Shown in pieces: positions 8,548 to 16,830 of a stretch of 55,490 bases of DNA (position 1 is its first letter; every line of letters begins with the position of its first letter). Source of the DNA: Rhizobiales bacterium Ga0077524 (GTDB taxonomy: Bacteria; Pseudomonadota; Alphaproteobacteria; Rhizobiales; Hyphomicrobiaceae); assembly GCA_001464755.1 (NCBI GenBank), contig LNDR01000409.1:1-55490 (forward strand), written 5' to 3'. The notes under the pieces are model-generated. The model saw only the letters and a program-made list of their open reading frames with translations. It had not been told where the DNA came from and made no database searches. Position numbers and translations under genes: made by a program.

Positions 8548-8762
8548 CGACGGGGTCTCCGAACCGAAGCGGGGCGTAGCGTTGGCGAGCGCGCTGCGGT
8601 GGGCCATGGGCTCTGGAGGCGACCTTCGATTGTCTGTTGCGATCGCCACACTAGGTGATTCGCACGTCGCGCCGCAGCGCGCCAGGGTCAAGACCGTGGA
8701 CAATGTCGCCCGAGCAGCCGCGCTGGCATGGTGCCCCACCCTCGCCTACAACCCTCATCAGG

Positions 8763-8778
8763 CTCGCCTGCAGGCGAG
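8763..8778. promoter_or_regulatory. Perfect 16-bp palindrome upstream of the DUF2939 gene
   Basis: CTCGCCTGCAGGCGAG reads identically on both strands. It lies 37 bp before the ATG at 8816, inside the 268-bp space between the divergent recQ and DUF2939 genes. It could be an operator or a short hairpin in the leader. No matching transcription factor can be named. Confidence 0.3.
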
Positions 8779-8815
8779 ATCGACCCGGCCGGCCCCAGGA
8801 CGCGAGGAAAAATCG

Positions 8816-9472
8816 ATGTGGCGCATTCTCTCGGCTGGGCTCGTACTTGTCCTGGCTCTCTTTTGCTTCTACGTGGCATGGCCGGCGTGGACGGCCCGCC
8901 AGATCCGCAACGCCATCGAGGCCAATGATCCCGCTGCCCTCGAGCGCAACATCGACTTCGCCAGCGTTCGCGCCCGCGCCAAGCCGCTCGTGGCAGCCGA
9001 GATGCAGCGTTCCATCGAAAGCCTCAAGCAGAGGGCCGGCCCTTTTGGCGCAGCCATCGCCGGACAATTGAGCGAAAGCCTGAGCAGCAAGATCGCCGAT
9101 GCGGCCATCGACCAGATCCTCACGCCAGCGAACGTGGTCCGCATGGTCCGCCAGGGCAAGGATTTGCGTCGCGTCTGGAAGGACATCAGCGCCGAGCCCG
9201 GAGCCCGGCGGCCCGGCCGCACGCCGACCGACGCCGAGCCACCCTCCAGCTCTCCACCCTCGCAGCCCGGCGGCCCGGCCGAGCCAACAGCGACCAGCCC
9301 CGCTTCCCACAAGCTCACCCTCGCCAACATCAAGAGCTACCGGCTCGCCGCCCCCCTCACCCTCGAGGTCGGCATAGCTCGCGATCCTGAGGCAGCCGAG
9401 CCCGATGTTGTCGCCGAGCTGGCCTTCTCCGGTATCGGCTGGACAGTCGTTGGCATCGTGCCGCGGCTCTGA
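8816..9472 (+). CDS. DUF2939 membrane-anchored protein
   Basis: A 218-residue protein from ATG 8816, chosen because it is followed at once by a single hydrophobic anchor (MWRILSAGLVLVLALFCFYV) and preceded by a GAGGAAA ribosome site. The segment WPAWTARQIRNAIEANDPAALERNIDF matches the opening of DUF2939 proteins, whose function is unknown. A helical region follows, then a Pro/Ser-rich linker (about residues 135-165), then a compact C-terminal domain ending ELAFSGIGWTVVGIVPRL. It is probably anchored in the inner membrane and facing the periplasm. Confidence 0.8.
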   Translation: MWRILSAGLVLVLALFCFYVAWPAWTARQIRNAIEANDPAALERNIDFASVRARAKPLVAAEMQRSIESLKQRAGPFGAAIAGQLSESLSSKIADAAIDQILTPANVVRMVRQGKDLRRVWKDISAEPGARRPGRTPTDAEPPSSSPPSQPGGPAEPTATSPASHKLTLANIKSYRLAAPLTLEVGIARDPEAAEPDVVAELAFSGIGWTVVGIVPRL

Positions 9473-9556
9473 GCAGTCGATTTTAATCCGATCTTTGCTT
9501 CGCTGCCTTACCCTTCTCGGGCCCGGTGCCTTGCTCGGCCTTGGAGAGGCAACACT

Positions 9557-9832
9557 ATGAAGAAGATCGCTTATTTCCTCGGTATCGTGGCCGCGCTTTA
9601 TTTCGGTTCCGCCTTCTACATGCGTGGTCAGGCGATCGCGCTTGTCGAGCAGGGCTGCGAGGCGGGCAAGGCGGCCGGCATGAGCCCCGATCGATGCCTG
9701 TGCTTCGTCGCCATTCTGAAGGAGGAGTTGCCGCTCCTCACGTTCTGGACGGATGTAACCGCCAATGACTTGGGGATCGGCAGGGTCGAGCGCGCCGAGG
9801 CTCGCGCTCGTCAGGAATGCCACGCTGGCTGA
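9557..9832 (+). CDS. Small membrane-anchored or exported protein with four cysteines
   Basis: The 91-residue product starts MKKIAYFLGIVAALYFGSAF, a classic signal peptide or N-terminal anchor. The remainder holds Cys34, Cys47, Cys49 and Cys88 (C-x12-C-x-C ... C), a pattern that could form disulfides in the periplasm. A GAGAGGCAACACT leader precedes the ATG. I do not recognise a family. It follows DUF2939 at 84 bp on the same strand and converges on a GST gene with 14 bp between them. Confidence 0.65.
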   Translation: MKKIAYFLGIVAALYFGSAFYMRGQAIALVEQGCEAGKAAGMSPDRCLCFVAILKEELPLLTFWTDVTANDLGIGRVERAEARARQECHAG

Positions 9833-9846
9833 TCGGCGCCCGTCCG

Positions 9847-10485
9847 TCACGCCGTCGGCGTTTCCTTCGGCTCGGTCGCCTTCATCGACGGTAGCTCGGC
9901 GAGCTGCGCATACCACGCCGCGAGCCGCGGGCGCCCTGGCCTGAAATCTTCGAGCCATTCGCGCCAGTCCTGATAGCCGAGGGCGATGCCCGTCGTGATC
10001 TGCGCGAGATCGAGCGGACCCTCCAGGTGCGCCACGTCGCGCTCCAGCGCATCGAAGCACCGCCAGATGCGCACGCGCTGCTTTTCGAGAAATCTCTCCG
10101 ACCGCACCGCGACCGGCCGTAGCATCTCCGCCCGCATCGCGATCTGAGCCTCGAGCGCGCCGTCGGCGACGGCATAGGCCGCCCACATCTGCTGCCGCGC
10201 CAGCTTGTCGGCCGGGATCAGCGTCCGCGGTGCCGCCACCTCGTTCAAGTGCAGGCAGATGATCGTTGAATCGCCGAGCGCCACTCCCTCGTCCGTCACC
10301 AGCGTCGGAATGCGCGCCACCGGATTGGCCTCGGCGAGGCCGGGCGTGAACGGCGGCGTCGTGTAGCCCCAGTCGAGCGTCCATGTCGTTGGACGGACCT
10401 CAATCTTCTCCCAAAGCCCGAGCTCGCGGGCGGCAACGCACACCTTGCGCGTGAAAGGAGAGGCGGGGGTCCAGAACAGCTGCAT
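9847..10485 (-). CDS. Glutathione S-transferase family protein
   Basis: A 212-residue GST-fold protein. ATG 10485 was chosen because it begins exactly at the thioredoxin-like domain (MQLFWTPASPFTRKVCVAAR). The N-terminal domain contains the conserved cis-Pro region ARIPTLV and the glutathione-binding acid/Ser pair GDSTIICLHL near residue 72. The helical C-terminal domain includes ITTGIALGYQDWR. It is a cytoplasmic protein expected to use glutathione in conjugation or reduction, and the substrate is unknown. Further upstream in-frame Met codons add about 29 residues without GST similarity. It is divergent from the substrate-binding-like gene. Confidence 0.88.
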   Translation of the reverse strand: MQLFWTPASPFTRKVCVAARELGLWEKIEVRPTTWTLDWGYTTPPFTPGLAEANPVARIPTLVTDEGVALGDSTIICLHLNEVAAPRTLIPADKLARQQMWAAYAVADGALEAQIAMRAEMLRPVAVRSERFLEKQRVRIWRCFDALERDVAHLEGPLDLAQITTGIALGYQDWREWLEDFRPGRPRLAAWYAQLAELPSMKATEPKETPTA

Positions 10486-10585
10486 CGTCGTTTCTCCAAG
10501 CAGGGCCGGTGACTCAGCCCCCATCCAGGCTACACTCTTCGTGAGAGCGCTCATGTGCGACGCGCGTACCACGGGAGCAGGGGCA

Positions 10586-11473
10586 ATGCCCAGGATCAGA
10601 CTTTCCGAAAATTTCCGCGCCGTCTTCTACGCACCGTTTTACGCGACTTTGGCTTTGGGCCATTTCGCCAGCGAGGGCGTCGAGGTCGACCTCGTCGCGT
10701 CCCCTTCGCCGGGCGCAGCTACCGCCGGCCTGCTCGACGGCAGCCTCGACGTGAGCTGGGGCGGCCCGATGCGCGTCATGAAGGCCCGCAACGAGGCCGA
10801 TGGCCCGCCGGTCGTCGCATTCTGTGAGGTTGTCCGCCGCGATCCGTTCTACCTGGTCGCCCGACCCGGCGTGGACCGCTTCGGGCTCGGTGACCTCCCG
10901 CATCTGCGCTTTGCTTCCGTGTCAGAAGTGCCGACGCCTTGGCTTTGCCTCCAGCACGACTTGCGCGAGATCGGCATCGACCCGGCCTCGCTCACCCGCA
11001 TTCCCGACCGGACCATGCCCGCCAATCTCGCAGCCTTGGCCAACGGCTCGCTCGATGTCGCCCAGATGTTCGAGCCATTCGCGGCACGCGCCGAGCGCGA
11101 GAGGGTCGGCCATGTTGTGCACGCGGCGAGTGCGCGCGGCGAAACCTCCTACACCACCTTCCTCGCAACCCGCGCCAGCATCGAGCGCAATCGCGACGCC
11201 TTCGCTGCCATGACACGCGCGGTCGGGCACACACAGGCGTGGCTCGCCTCGCACGGCGCCGCCGACCTGGCAGGCGTCGTCGGTGGCTTCTATCCCGACG
11301 TCGATTCAGCCGACCTCGTTGCCGCCTTTACGCGTTATCGGCAGGCGCGCCTCTGGGCCGCCGACACCACCGTTTCCCGCGTGGGCTTCGACCGGCTCGC
11401 CCAGAGCCTGCGCTCTGGCGGTTTCATCGCCGAGATACCGACTTACGAGGACTGCGTGGTCAACCTCATCTGA
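10586..11473 (+). CDS. NMT1/THI5-like substrate-binding fold protein without signal peptide
   Basis: A 295-residue protein from ATG 10586 (GGAGCAGGGG upstream). It resembles ABC-transporter substrate-binding proteins of the NMT1/THI5 group: YAPFYATLALGHFASEGVEVDLV near the N-terminus, then a GLLDGSLDVSWGGPMRVM stretch, and later NLAALANGSLDVAQMFEPF. Neither this start nor the longer in-frame start at 10445 gives a signal peptide, so the protein looks cytoplasmic. No ABC permease or ATPase gene is adjacent. It may therefore act as an enzyme or intracellular sensor, as yeast THI5 does in thiamine pyrimidine synthesis, but nothing here proves that. Confidence 0.78.
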   Translation: MPRIRLSENFRAVFYAPFYATLALGHFASEGVEVDLVASPSPGAATAGLLDGSLDVSWGGPMRVMKARNEADGPPVVAFCEVVRRDPFYLVARPGVDRFGLGDLPHLRFASVSEVPTPWLCLQHDLREIGIDPASLTRIPDRTMPANLAALANGSLDVAQMFEPFAARAERERVGHVVHAASARGETSYTTFLATRASIERNRDAFAAMTRAVGHTQAWLASHGAADLAGVVGGFYPDVDSADLVAAFTRYRQARLWAADTTVSRVGFDRLAQSLRSGGFIAEIPTYEDCVVNLI

Positions 11474-11538
11474 GGTCTCTCGCCTCGTCGGGCGGTCATT
11501 CGTGGACGCGGCGCCCCCCACCGGCTACGACCCTCGCC

Positions 11539-12939
11539 ATGGCGGATGGGGCGACAGAGACAACGGCGAGCGGCAAGGGCTGGCTGCGCGAGTTCGTCGC
11601 GCTGTCGGTTCTTGCTTGGCCGATCGCCGCGACCAACCTCGCCCAAGTGGCTATGAGCGCCACCGACGTCGTGATGATGGGTCGCCTCGGCCCAGAGACC
11701 ATGGCCGCGGGGGCGCTGGGCGCAAATCTCTACTTTGTCGCCCTCGTACTCGGCATCGGGCTCCTCAATGCCGTTGCACCCATCGCGGCCCGTGCGCTCG
11801 GCCGGGATTCCCAGGCCAAGGACGATGTTGCCAGCACCGTACGCGAGGGCCTGTGGTCGTGCGTTTTGCTCGTTGTCCCGTGCTGGGCCATCCTATGGTG
11901 GAGCGAGAGCTTGCTGCTCGTCATGGGGCAGGACCCTGCTCTGGCCGCCGAGGCCGGGCGCTACGTGCGTGCGCTGATGTGGGCTCTACTTCCGTTCTGG
12001 GCCTATCTCGTCCTGCGCTCGTTCATGAGCGTGCTGGAGCGACCATTCTGGGCGCTCGTCATCGGTCTCGTCGGCGTCGTGGCCAATGCTGCAGGCAACT
12101 GGTGCCTTATGTTGGGCGGCTGTGGCATCGAGCCGCTGGGCATCGCCGGCTCCGGCCTCGCCACGACTTTCGCCAGCATTTTCATGTTCATCGCTGTCGC
12201 GCTCGTCGTGGCCTACGACCGCCACTTCGCCAGCTTCGCGGTTCTCGCCCGTCTCTGGCGGCCCGACTGGTCACGCCTCGCTGAGCTTTGGCGGCTCGGC
12301 CTGCCAATGGCGGCGACGCTGCTTTTCGAGGTCACGATCTTCAACGCCGCGGTCTTCCTGATGGGGCTCATCGGCACGTCGGCCCTCGCGGCGCACACCA
12401 TCGCCATCCAGATCGCCTCGTTGACGTTCATGGTCCCGCTCGGCATCGGCCAGGCGGCGACCGTTCGCGTCGCGCTCGCCTATGGTCGGCACGACCGCGC
12501 CGGCATCCAACGGGCCGGGTGGACCGCGTTCTGGCTGGCGACAGGCTTCATGGCGCTGACATCGCTCGTCATGATCTTCGCGCCGCACGCCCTCATTTCC
12601 GCGTTCCTGGACACGGACGCCCCCGCCAACGCCGAAGTCGTGAGCCTCGCCGCGACCTACCTCCTCCTGGCAGCGCTGTTCCAGGTGGTCGACGGCGCTC
12701 AGGCGGTCGGGGGCGGCATGCTGCGCGGCCTTCACGATGCGCGCGCGCCGATGCTGTTCGCTCTCGTCGGTTACTGGGGCATCGGCCTGCCGCTCGGCGT
12801 CGTCCTGGCCTTCGGCCTCGGGCTCGGCGGCACCGGCATCTGGATCGGCCTCGCCACCGGCCTCGCTGTCGTCGCCGTGCTCATGATCCGCCGCTGGCAG
12901 CGCCGCGAGGCCCTGGGGTTGGTCCGTCCATTGCTCTAG
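11539..12939 (+). CDS. MATE-family multidrug/cation efflux transporter
   Basis: A 466-residue inner-membrane antiporter with about twelve hydrophobic segments in two repeated halves. The first half begins ALSVLAWPIAATNLAQVAMSATDVVMMGRLG and the second LGLPMAATLLFEVTIFNAAVFLMGLIG, the usual MATE internal repeat. Such proteins export drugs or small metabolites using a Na+ or H+ gradient. ATG 11539 was chosen over the much longer upstream frame, which is the shadow of the preceding gene. It lies 65 bp after the substrate-binding-like gene on the same strand, so the two could be co-transcribed. Confidence 0.9.
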   Translation: MADGATETTASGKGWLREFVALSVLAWPIAATNLAQVAMSATDVVMMGRLGPETMAAGALGANLYFVALVLGIGLLNAVAPIAARALGRDSQAKDDVASTVREGLWSCVLLVVPCWAILWWSESLLLVMGQDPALAAEAGRYVRALMWALLPFWAYLVLRSFMSVLERPFWALVIGLVGVVANAAGNWCLMLGGCGIEPLGIAGSGLATTFASIFMFIAVALVVAYDRHFASFAVLARLWRPDWSRLAELWRLGLPMAATLLFEVTIFNAAVFLMGLIGTSALAAHTIAIQIASLTFMVPLGIGQAATVRVALAYGRHDRAGIQRAGWTAFWLATGFMALTSLVMIFAPHALISAFLDTDAPANAEVVSLAATYLLLAALFQVVDGAQAVGGGMLRGLHDARAPMLFALVGYWGIGLPLGVVLAFGLGLGGTGIWIGLATGLAVVAVLMIRRWQRREALGLVRPLL

Positions 12940-13093
12940 TGGCCCGTCGCGCCAAAATCGCATCACAACGAAGGCGCGGCGCCACACTACTCCGGATGCA
13001 ATGGAAGGGCTTACCGATGGTCGCCTCTTGCAACCTACGACAGAAGATCGGATCGTCAGGTGGAAACCGCGTAGGGCGCACACGGGAGGCAGC

Positions 13094-14263
13094 ATGCAAG
13101 GCAAGGCACTGGCCGGGCTCAAGGTCGTCGATCTGACCACCACGATCGCGGGGCCGCATTGCACCCGGCTGCTCGCCGATCTGGGCGCCGACGTGATCAA
13201 GATCGAGGGTCCCGAGGGCGACATGATGCGCACCCGGCCCCCGCTCCGCTCCAACGCCTCGTCGAGCTTCGGCCAGCTCAATGCCGGCAAGCGGTCGGCG
13301 GTGCTCGACCTCAAGAACCCGCTTGCACAGAAGGCCGTGCGCAATCTTGCAGCCAAGGCGGACATCTTCGTCGAGAACTATCGTCCCGGCGTAACCAAGC
13401 GGCTCGGCCTCGCCTACTCCCAGCTCGCCGAACTCAATCCCCGCCTGATCTACGGCTCGATCTCGGGCTACGGCCAGACCGGCCCTTCGGCTGAGCTGGC
13501 AGCCTACGCGCCTGTCATCCACGCGGCCTCGGGCTACGACTTGGCCCACATGTCATACCAGCCCGGCCGCACCCAGCCGGACAACTGCGGCGTCTACATC
13601 GCCGACGTTCTCACGGGCACCTACGCCTTCGGCGCCATCATGGCGGCCGTCAACCAGCGTCATGCGACGGGCAAAGGCCAGCAGGTCGATGTGTCGATGC
13701 TGGAAAGCATGCTGACGCTCACGCTCACCGAGTTGCAGGCCGCCCAGTTCGCGATTCCCCCGCCGCCCAAGCGCCACATGTTCAGCCCCGTAGCGACCAA
13801 GGACGGCTTCATTCACATCGCCATCGCCAGCGAGCGCACCTTCCAGGGCATCGCGGAAGCCGCCGGCCGCACGGATTGGATCACTGACCCTCGCTTCGAG
13901 AAATACCTCGACCGGCGCTCCAATTGGGTCGAGTTCATGGACGAGCTTGAGAATTGGTCACGCACGCTGCCGTCGGAGGATGTGCTGGCCGCACTCGAGA
14001 GGCACGCTGTTCCAGCCTCTCCCTATCGCACCGTGAAGGAGGTCATGGCCGATCCCCAGCTCGAGCACCGCCACGCATTTTCCGACGTGCGCGACCAGGG
14101 CGGCACCTTCAAGGCACTCAATCCGCCGTTCCGCCTTACGCAATCCGAGACCAAGGCCGGCGCCTTCGCCGCTGGTCTGGGCGAGCACACCGCCGAGGTC
14201 CTCGCCGAGGCCGGCCTTTCCCCCGACGAGATCGCCAAGCTGACGGGTGGCCGCAAATCTTGA
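13094..14263 (+). CDS. Family III CoA-transferase (CaiB/BaiF type)
   Basis: A 389-residue CoA-transferase. ATG 13094 is placed by GGGAGG at 13084-13089 and by the family opening LAGLKVVDLTTTIAGPHCT. The body shows LGADVIKIEGPEGDMMR and NPRLIYGSISGYGQTGP. Asp171 in VYIADVLTGTYA is the expected nucleophile that carries CoA as a mixed anhydride. Such enzymes move CoA between carboxylic acids to start their breakdown. Two acyl-CoA dehydrogenases follow within 40 bp and 11 bp, so this is probably the activating step of a small catabolic operon. The acid used cannot be told. Confidence 0.9.
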   Translation: MQGKALAGLKVVDLTTTIAGPHCTRLLADLGADVIKIEGPEGDMMRTRPPLRSNASSSFGQLNAGKRSAVLDLKNPLAQKAVRNLAAKADIFVENYRPGVTKRLGLAYSQLAELNPRLIYGSISGYGQTGPSAELAAYAPVIHAASGYDLAHMSYQPGRTQPDNCGVYIADVLTGTYAFGAIMAAVNQRHATGKGQQVDVSMLESMLTLTLTELQAAQFAIPPPPKRHMFSPVATKDGFIHIAIASERTFQGIAEAAGRTDWITDPRFEKYLDRRSNWVEFMDELENWSRTLPSEDVLAALERHAVPASPYRTVKEVMADPQLEHRHAFSDVRDQGGTFKALNPPFRLTQSETKAGAFAAGLGEHTAEVLAEAGLSPDEIAKLTGGRKS

Positions 14264-14300
14264 TTATAATCCTGCGCCGCGCCCCACTGGAGCACCACGC

Positions 14301-15431
14301 ATGAAGTTCAGTTTCTCTGACGAGCAGCAGGAGTTCCGGTCGGTCGTACGCCGGTTCCTCGAGGACAAGTCGCCGACCACCGCGGTCCGGCGGCTCATGG
14401 AGACCGACAAGGGCTACGACCCTGCGGTCTGGCAGAGCTTGAGCCAGGACCTTGGTCTCACGGCGGTGCATATCCCGGAGGCCTACGGCGGCCAGGGCTT
14501 CGGCATAAGCGAGTTGGCCATCGCCTCCGAGGAAATGGGCCGCACACTTCTATGCGCGCCGTTCTTCGGCTCCACGGTCCTCGCGGCGACGGCCATCCTG
14601 AAGGCTGGGTCAGAGGAGCAGAAGAAAGCCCTCCTGCCCGGCATCGCCTCTGGCGAAACCATCGCAGCGCTCGCGGTCGCGGAGGACGGTGGTCTCTGGG
14701 ATGCCGGCAGCGTCGCCATGACCGCCACACCCGATGGCGGCAAGTATCGCCTCGACGGCACGAAGAGCTTCGTCGTCGACGGTCATAACGCCGGGCTCAT
14801 CGTGGTCCTGGCGCGCAAGCCCGGCAGCGCCGGCAACGACGGCGTCTCGTTCTTCACCGTCAAAGCCGATGCCAAAGGCCTCGATCGCCGTTTGCTCCCG
14901 TCGATGGACCCGACGCGCAAGCTCGCCCGCCTGACCTTCTCGGGCGTCACCGCCGAATTACTCGGCAAAGAGGGCGCCGCCGCCGGCCCGCTGGCGGCCA
15001 CGCTCGATGTCGCGGCGATCTGCCTCGCGCACGAAATGGTCGGCGGTGCCGAGCGCCTGCGCGAGGACGCAATCGCCTTCGCCAATCAGCGCTATCAGTT
15101 CGGCCGCCCGATCGCCTCGTTCCAATCCCTGAAGCACAAGGCAGCCGACATGCTGCTCGAGGTCGAGCTGGCGAAGTCTGCCGCCTACTATGCCGCCGCC
15201 GCCGCCGACGAGAGCGACGCCGAGTTGCCGGCGCTGGCCTCGCTGGCCAAGGCCGCAGCCTCCGAGGCCTACATGCAGACCGCCATCCATGCCGTCCAGA
15301 TCCACGGCGGCATCGGTTTCACCTGGGATAACGACACGCACCTGTGGTTTAAGCGCGCCAAGAGTTCCGAGGTCTTCCTCGGCGGCGCCGACCACCATCG
15401 CGAGCGTTATATGCAAAGCATCGGCGCGTGA
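14301..15431 (+). CDS. Acyl-CoA dehydrogenase (first of a pair)
   Basis: A 376-residue flavoenzyme from ATG 14301 (MKFSFSDEQQEFRSVVRRFL). The N-terminal helical domain, the middle strand domain and the C-terminal helices (RYQFGRPIASFQSLKHKAADML, then IHAVQIHGGIGFTWDNDTHLWFKRAK) follow the acyl-CoA dehydrogenase plan. It should oxidise an acyl-CoA to the enoyl-CoA with electrons passed to ETF. The adjacent second dehydrogenase suggests a heteromeric pair, as known for sterol- and aromatic-chain-degrading bacteria; that pairing is inference. Its TGA overlaps the alternative GTG start (15428) of the next gene. Confidence 0.9.
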   Translation: MKFSFSDEQQEFRSVVRRFLEDKSPTTAVRRLMETDKGYDPAVWQSLSQDLGLTAVHIPEAYGGQGFGISELAIASEEMGRTLLCAPFFGSTVLAATAILKAGSEEQKKALLPGIASGETIAALAVAEDGGLWDAGSVAMTATPDGGKYRLDGTKSFVVDGHNAGLIVVLARKPGSAGNDGVSFFTVKADAKGLDRRLLPSMDPTRKLARLTFSGVTAELLGKEGAAAGPLAATLDVAAICLAHEMVGGAERLREDAIAFANQRYQFGRPIASFQSLKHKAADMLLEVELAKSAAYYAAAAADESDAELPALASLAKAAASEAYMQTAIHAVQIHGGIGFTWDNDTHLWFKRAKSSEVFLGGADHHRERYMQSIGA

Positions 15432-15442
15432 GGGAGAGCACA

Positions 15443-16702
15443 ATGAGCCAATACGATGCCGATTCCGTGCGCAAGGATCTGCGCCAATGGCTCGAGGCCA
15501 ACTGGGATCCCAGCCTCGGTCTCGTCGAATGGCGCAACAAGCTGATCGATTCCGGCTGGGGCGAGCCGCACTGGCCTAAGCAATGGTATGGCCGCGAGCT
15601 GCCCGTGGGGCTCGTGCCGGTCGTCGACGAGGAACTGGACCGCATCGGCGCGGTGGGCGTCGCCCGCATGGGCATCCGATCGCTCGCCGCCGCGACCATT
15701 CTCGCCCACGGCACCGACCTCCATAAGCAGAAATTTCTGCGCCGCATCCTCACCGGCGAGGACACTTGGTGCCAGCTCTTCTCGGAGCCCGGCTCAGGCT
15801 CCGATCTCGCCGGCGCCCTGACGCGCGCCGAGCGGCGCGGCAACAAGTGGATCGTCAACGGGCAGAAGGTCTGGAACACCAGCGCACATAAGGCCGATTG
15901 GGGCCTCCTGCTGGCCCGCACCAACATGGATCTCGTCAAGCACAAGGGCCTCGCCTACTTCATCATCAACATGCGCCAGCCCGGCGTCGAGGCAGTCCCC
16001 CTGAGGCAGATGAACGGCCATGCCTCGTTCAACCAGGTTTTCTTCACGGATGCCGAGGTCGAGCCGGAAATGATGCTGCTCGACGACGGCGACGGCTGGA
16101 AGGTCGCGACCACCACGTTGATGCACGAGCGGCGCGGCGCCGACGGTCTCCGGCGCTATCCGAAGCCATCGGGCCGGCCGGAGCGCATCTACCAGGAAGA
16201 AGACGCGGAGATCGCCAGCGCGCTAGCGCCGTATACTTGGTACCCGCAGCGCATGGGGCGCGTGGACCTGATCCTCGAGCGTGCCCGGCAGACAGGCAAG
16301 ATCGCCGATCCAGTGACACGGCAGGAGATCGCCAAAGTCCTCATCATGTCGCGCTCGGCCGACTGGACGGCCCGGCGCGCCCGCGTGGCTCAGGAGATGG
16401 GCCGCTCGCAAGGCCCCGAAGGATCGCTCGGCAAACTCGCCGCCAGCTACATCGCGCGTGCCGCAAATCGCGTGCACACCACGATCAGCGGCGCCGACGC
16501 CCTGCTCACGGGTCCCGACAGCACCATGGGGGGTGTCATCGCCGAGATCCTGATTTCGACGCCGGCTATTTCCATCGCCGGTGGGACCGACGAGATTCAG
16601 AAGAACATCATCTCCGAGCGCGTGCTCGACATGCCGAAGGAGCCCCGCAACGACACCGATCGCCCCTTCCGCGACGTCCCCAAGAACGCCGAGCGGAAGT
16701 AG
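15443..16702 (+). CDS. Acyl-CoA dehydrogenase (second of a pair)
   Basis: A 419-residue acyl-CoA dehydrogenase. ATG 15443 is chosen because AGGGAGAG (15431-15438) sits just upstream; GTG 15428 would add five residues. Conserved family phrases are WCQLFSEPGSGSDLAGALT (FAD and substrate loop), KWIVNGQKVWNTSAHKADWG, and the C-terminal AISIAGGTDEIQKNIISERVLD. The sequence also has a long insertion-like stretch (about 220-275) common in the larger FadE subfamily. It ends an operon with the CoA-transferase and the other dehydrogenase. A family-A hairpin repeat follows at 16752. Confidence 0.9.
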   Translation: MSQYDADSVRKDLRQWLEANWDPSLGLVEWRNKLIDSGWGEPHWPKQWYGRELPVGLVPVVDEELDRIGAVGVARMGIRSLAAATILAHGTDLHKQKFLRRILTGEDTWCQLFSEPGSGSDLAGALTRAERRGNKWIVNGQKVWNTSAHKADWGLLLARTNMDLVKHKGLAYFIINMRQPGVEAVPLRQMNGHASFNQVFFTDAEVEPEMMLLDDGDGWKVATTTLMHERRGADGLRRYPKPSGRPERIYQEEDAEIASALAPYTWYPQRMGRVDLILERARQTGKIADPVTRQEIAKVLIMSRSADWTARRARVAQEMGRSQGPEGSLGKLAASYIARAANRVHTTISGADALLTGPDSTMGGVIAEILISTPAISIAGGTDEIQKNIISERVLDMPKEPRNDTDRPFRDVPKNAERK

Positions 16703-16751
16703 GGGCTCTGGTCGGCGAGCCCTGCATCGACATTGCGGGAATCGCCTCAAA

Positions 16752-16783
16752 CTGTCATCCCGGTGCTTGTCACCGGGACCCAT
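16752..16783. repeat. Intergenic palindromic repeat, family A, copy 2
   Basis: CTGTCATCCCGGTGCTTG runs straight into TCACCGGGACCCAT, matching the ends of the element at 5388-5441 without its inner hairpin. TCCCGGTG (16758-16765) pairs with CACCGGGA (16771-16778) over a five-base loop. It lies between two converging genes and could serve as a terminator for either. Confidence 0.8.
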
Positions 16784-16830
16784 TCCTCAATTTGCTCCGG
16801 CGTCCCAGATCGACCAGCGTGTTTCACCCG

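Noticed and set aside
8651-10384. A 577-codon open frame on the minus strand over DUF2939 and GST
   Set aside because: It overlaps the GST gene in another frame and DUF2939 on the other strand; no domain is visible.
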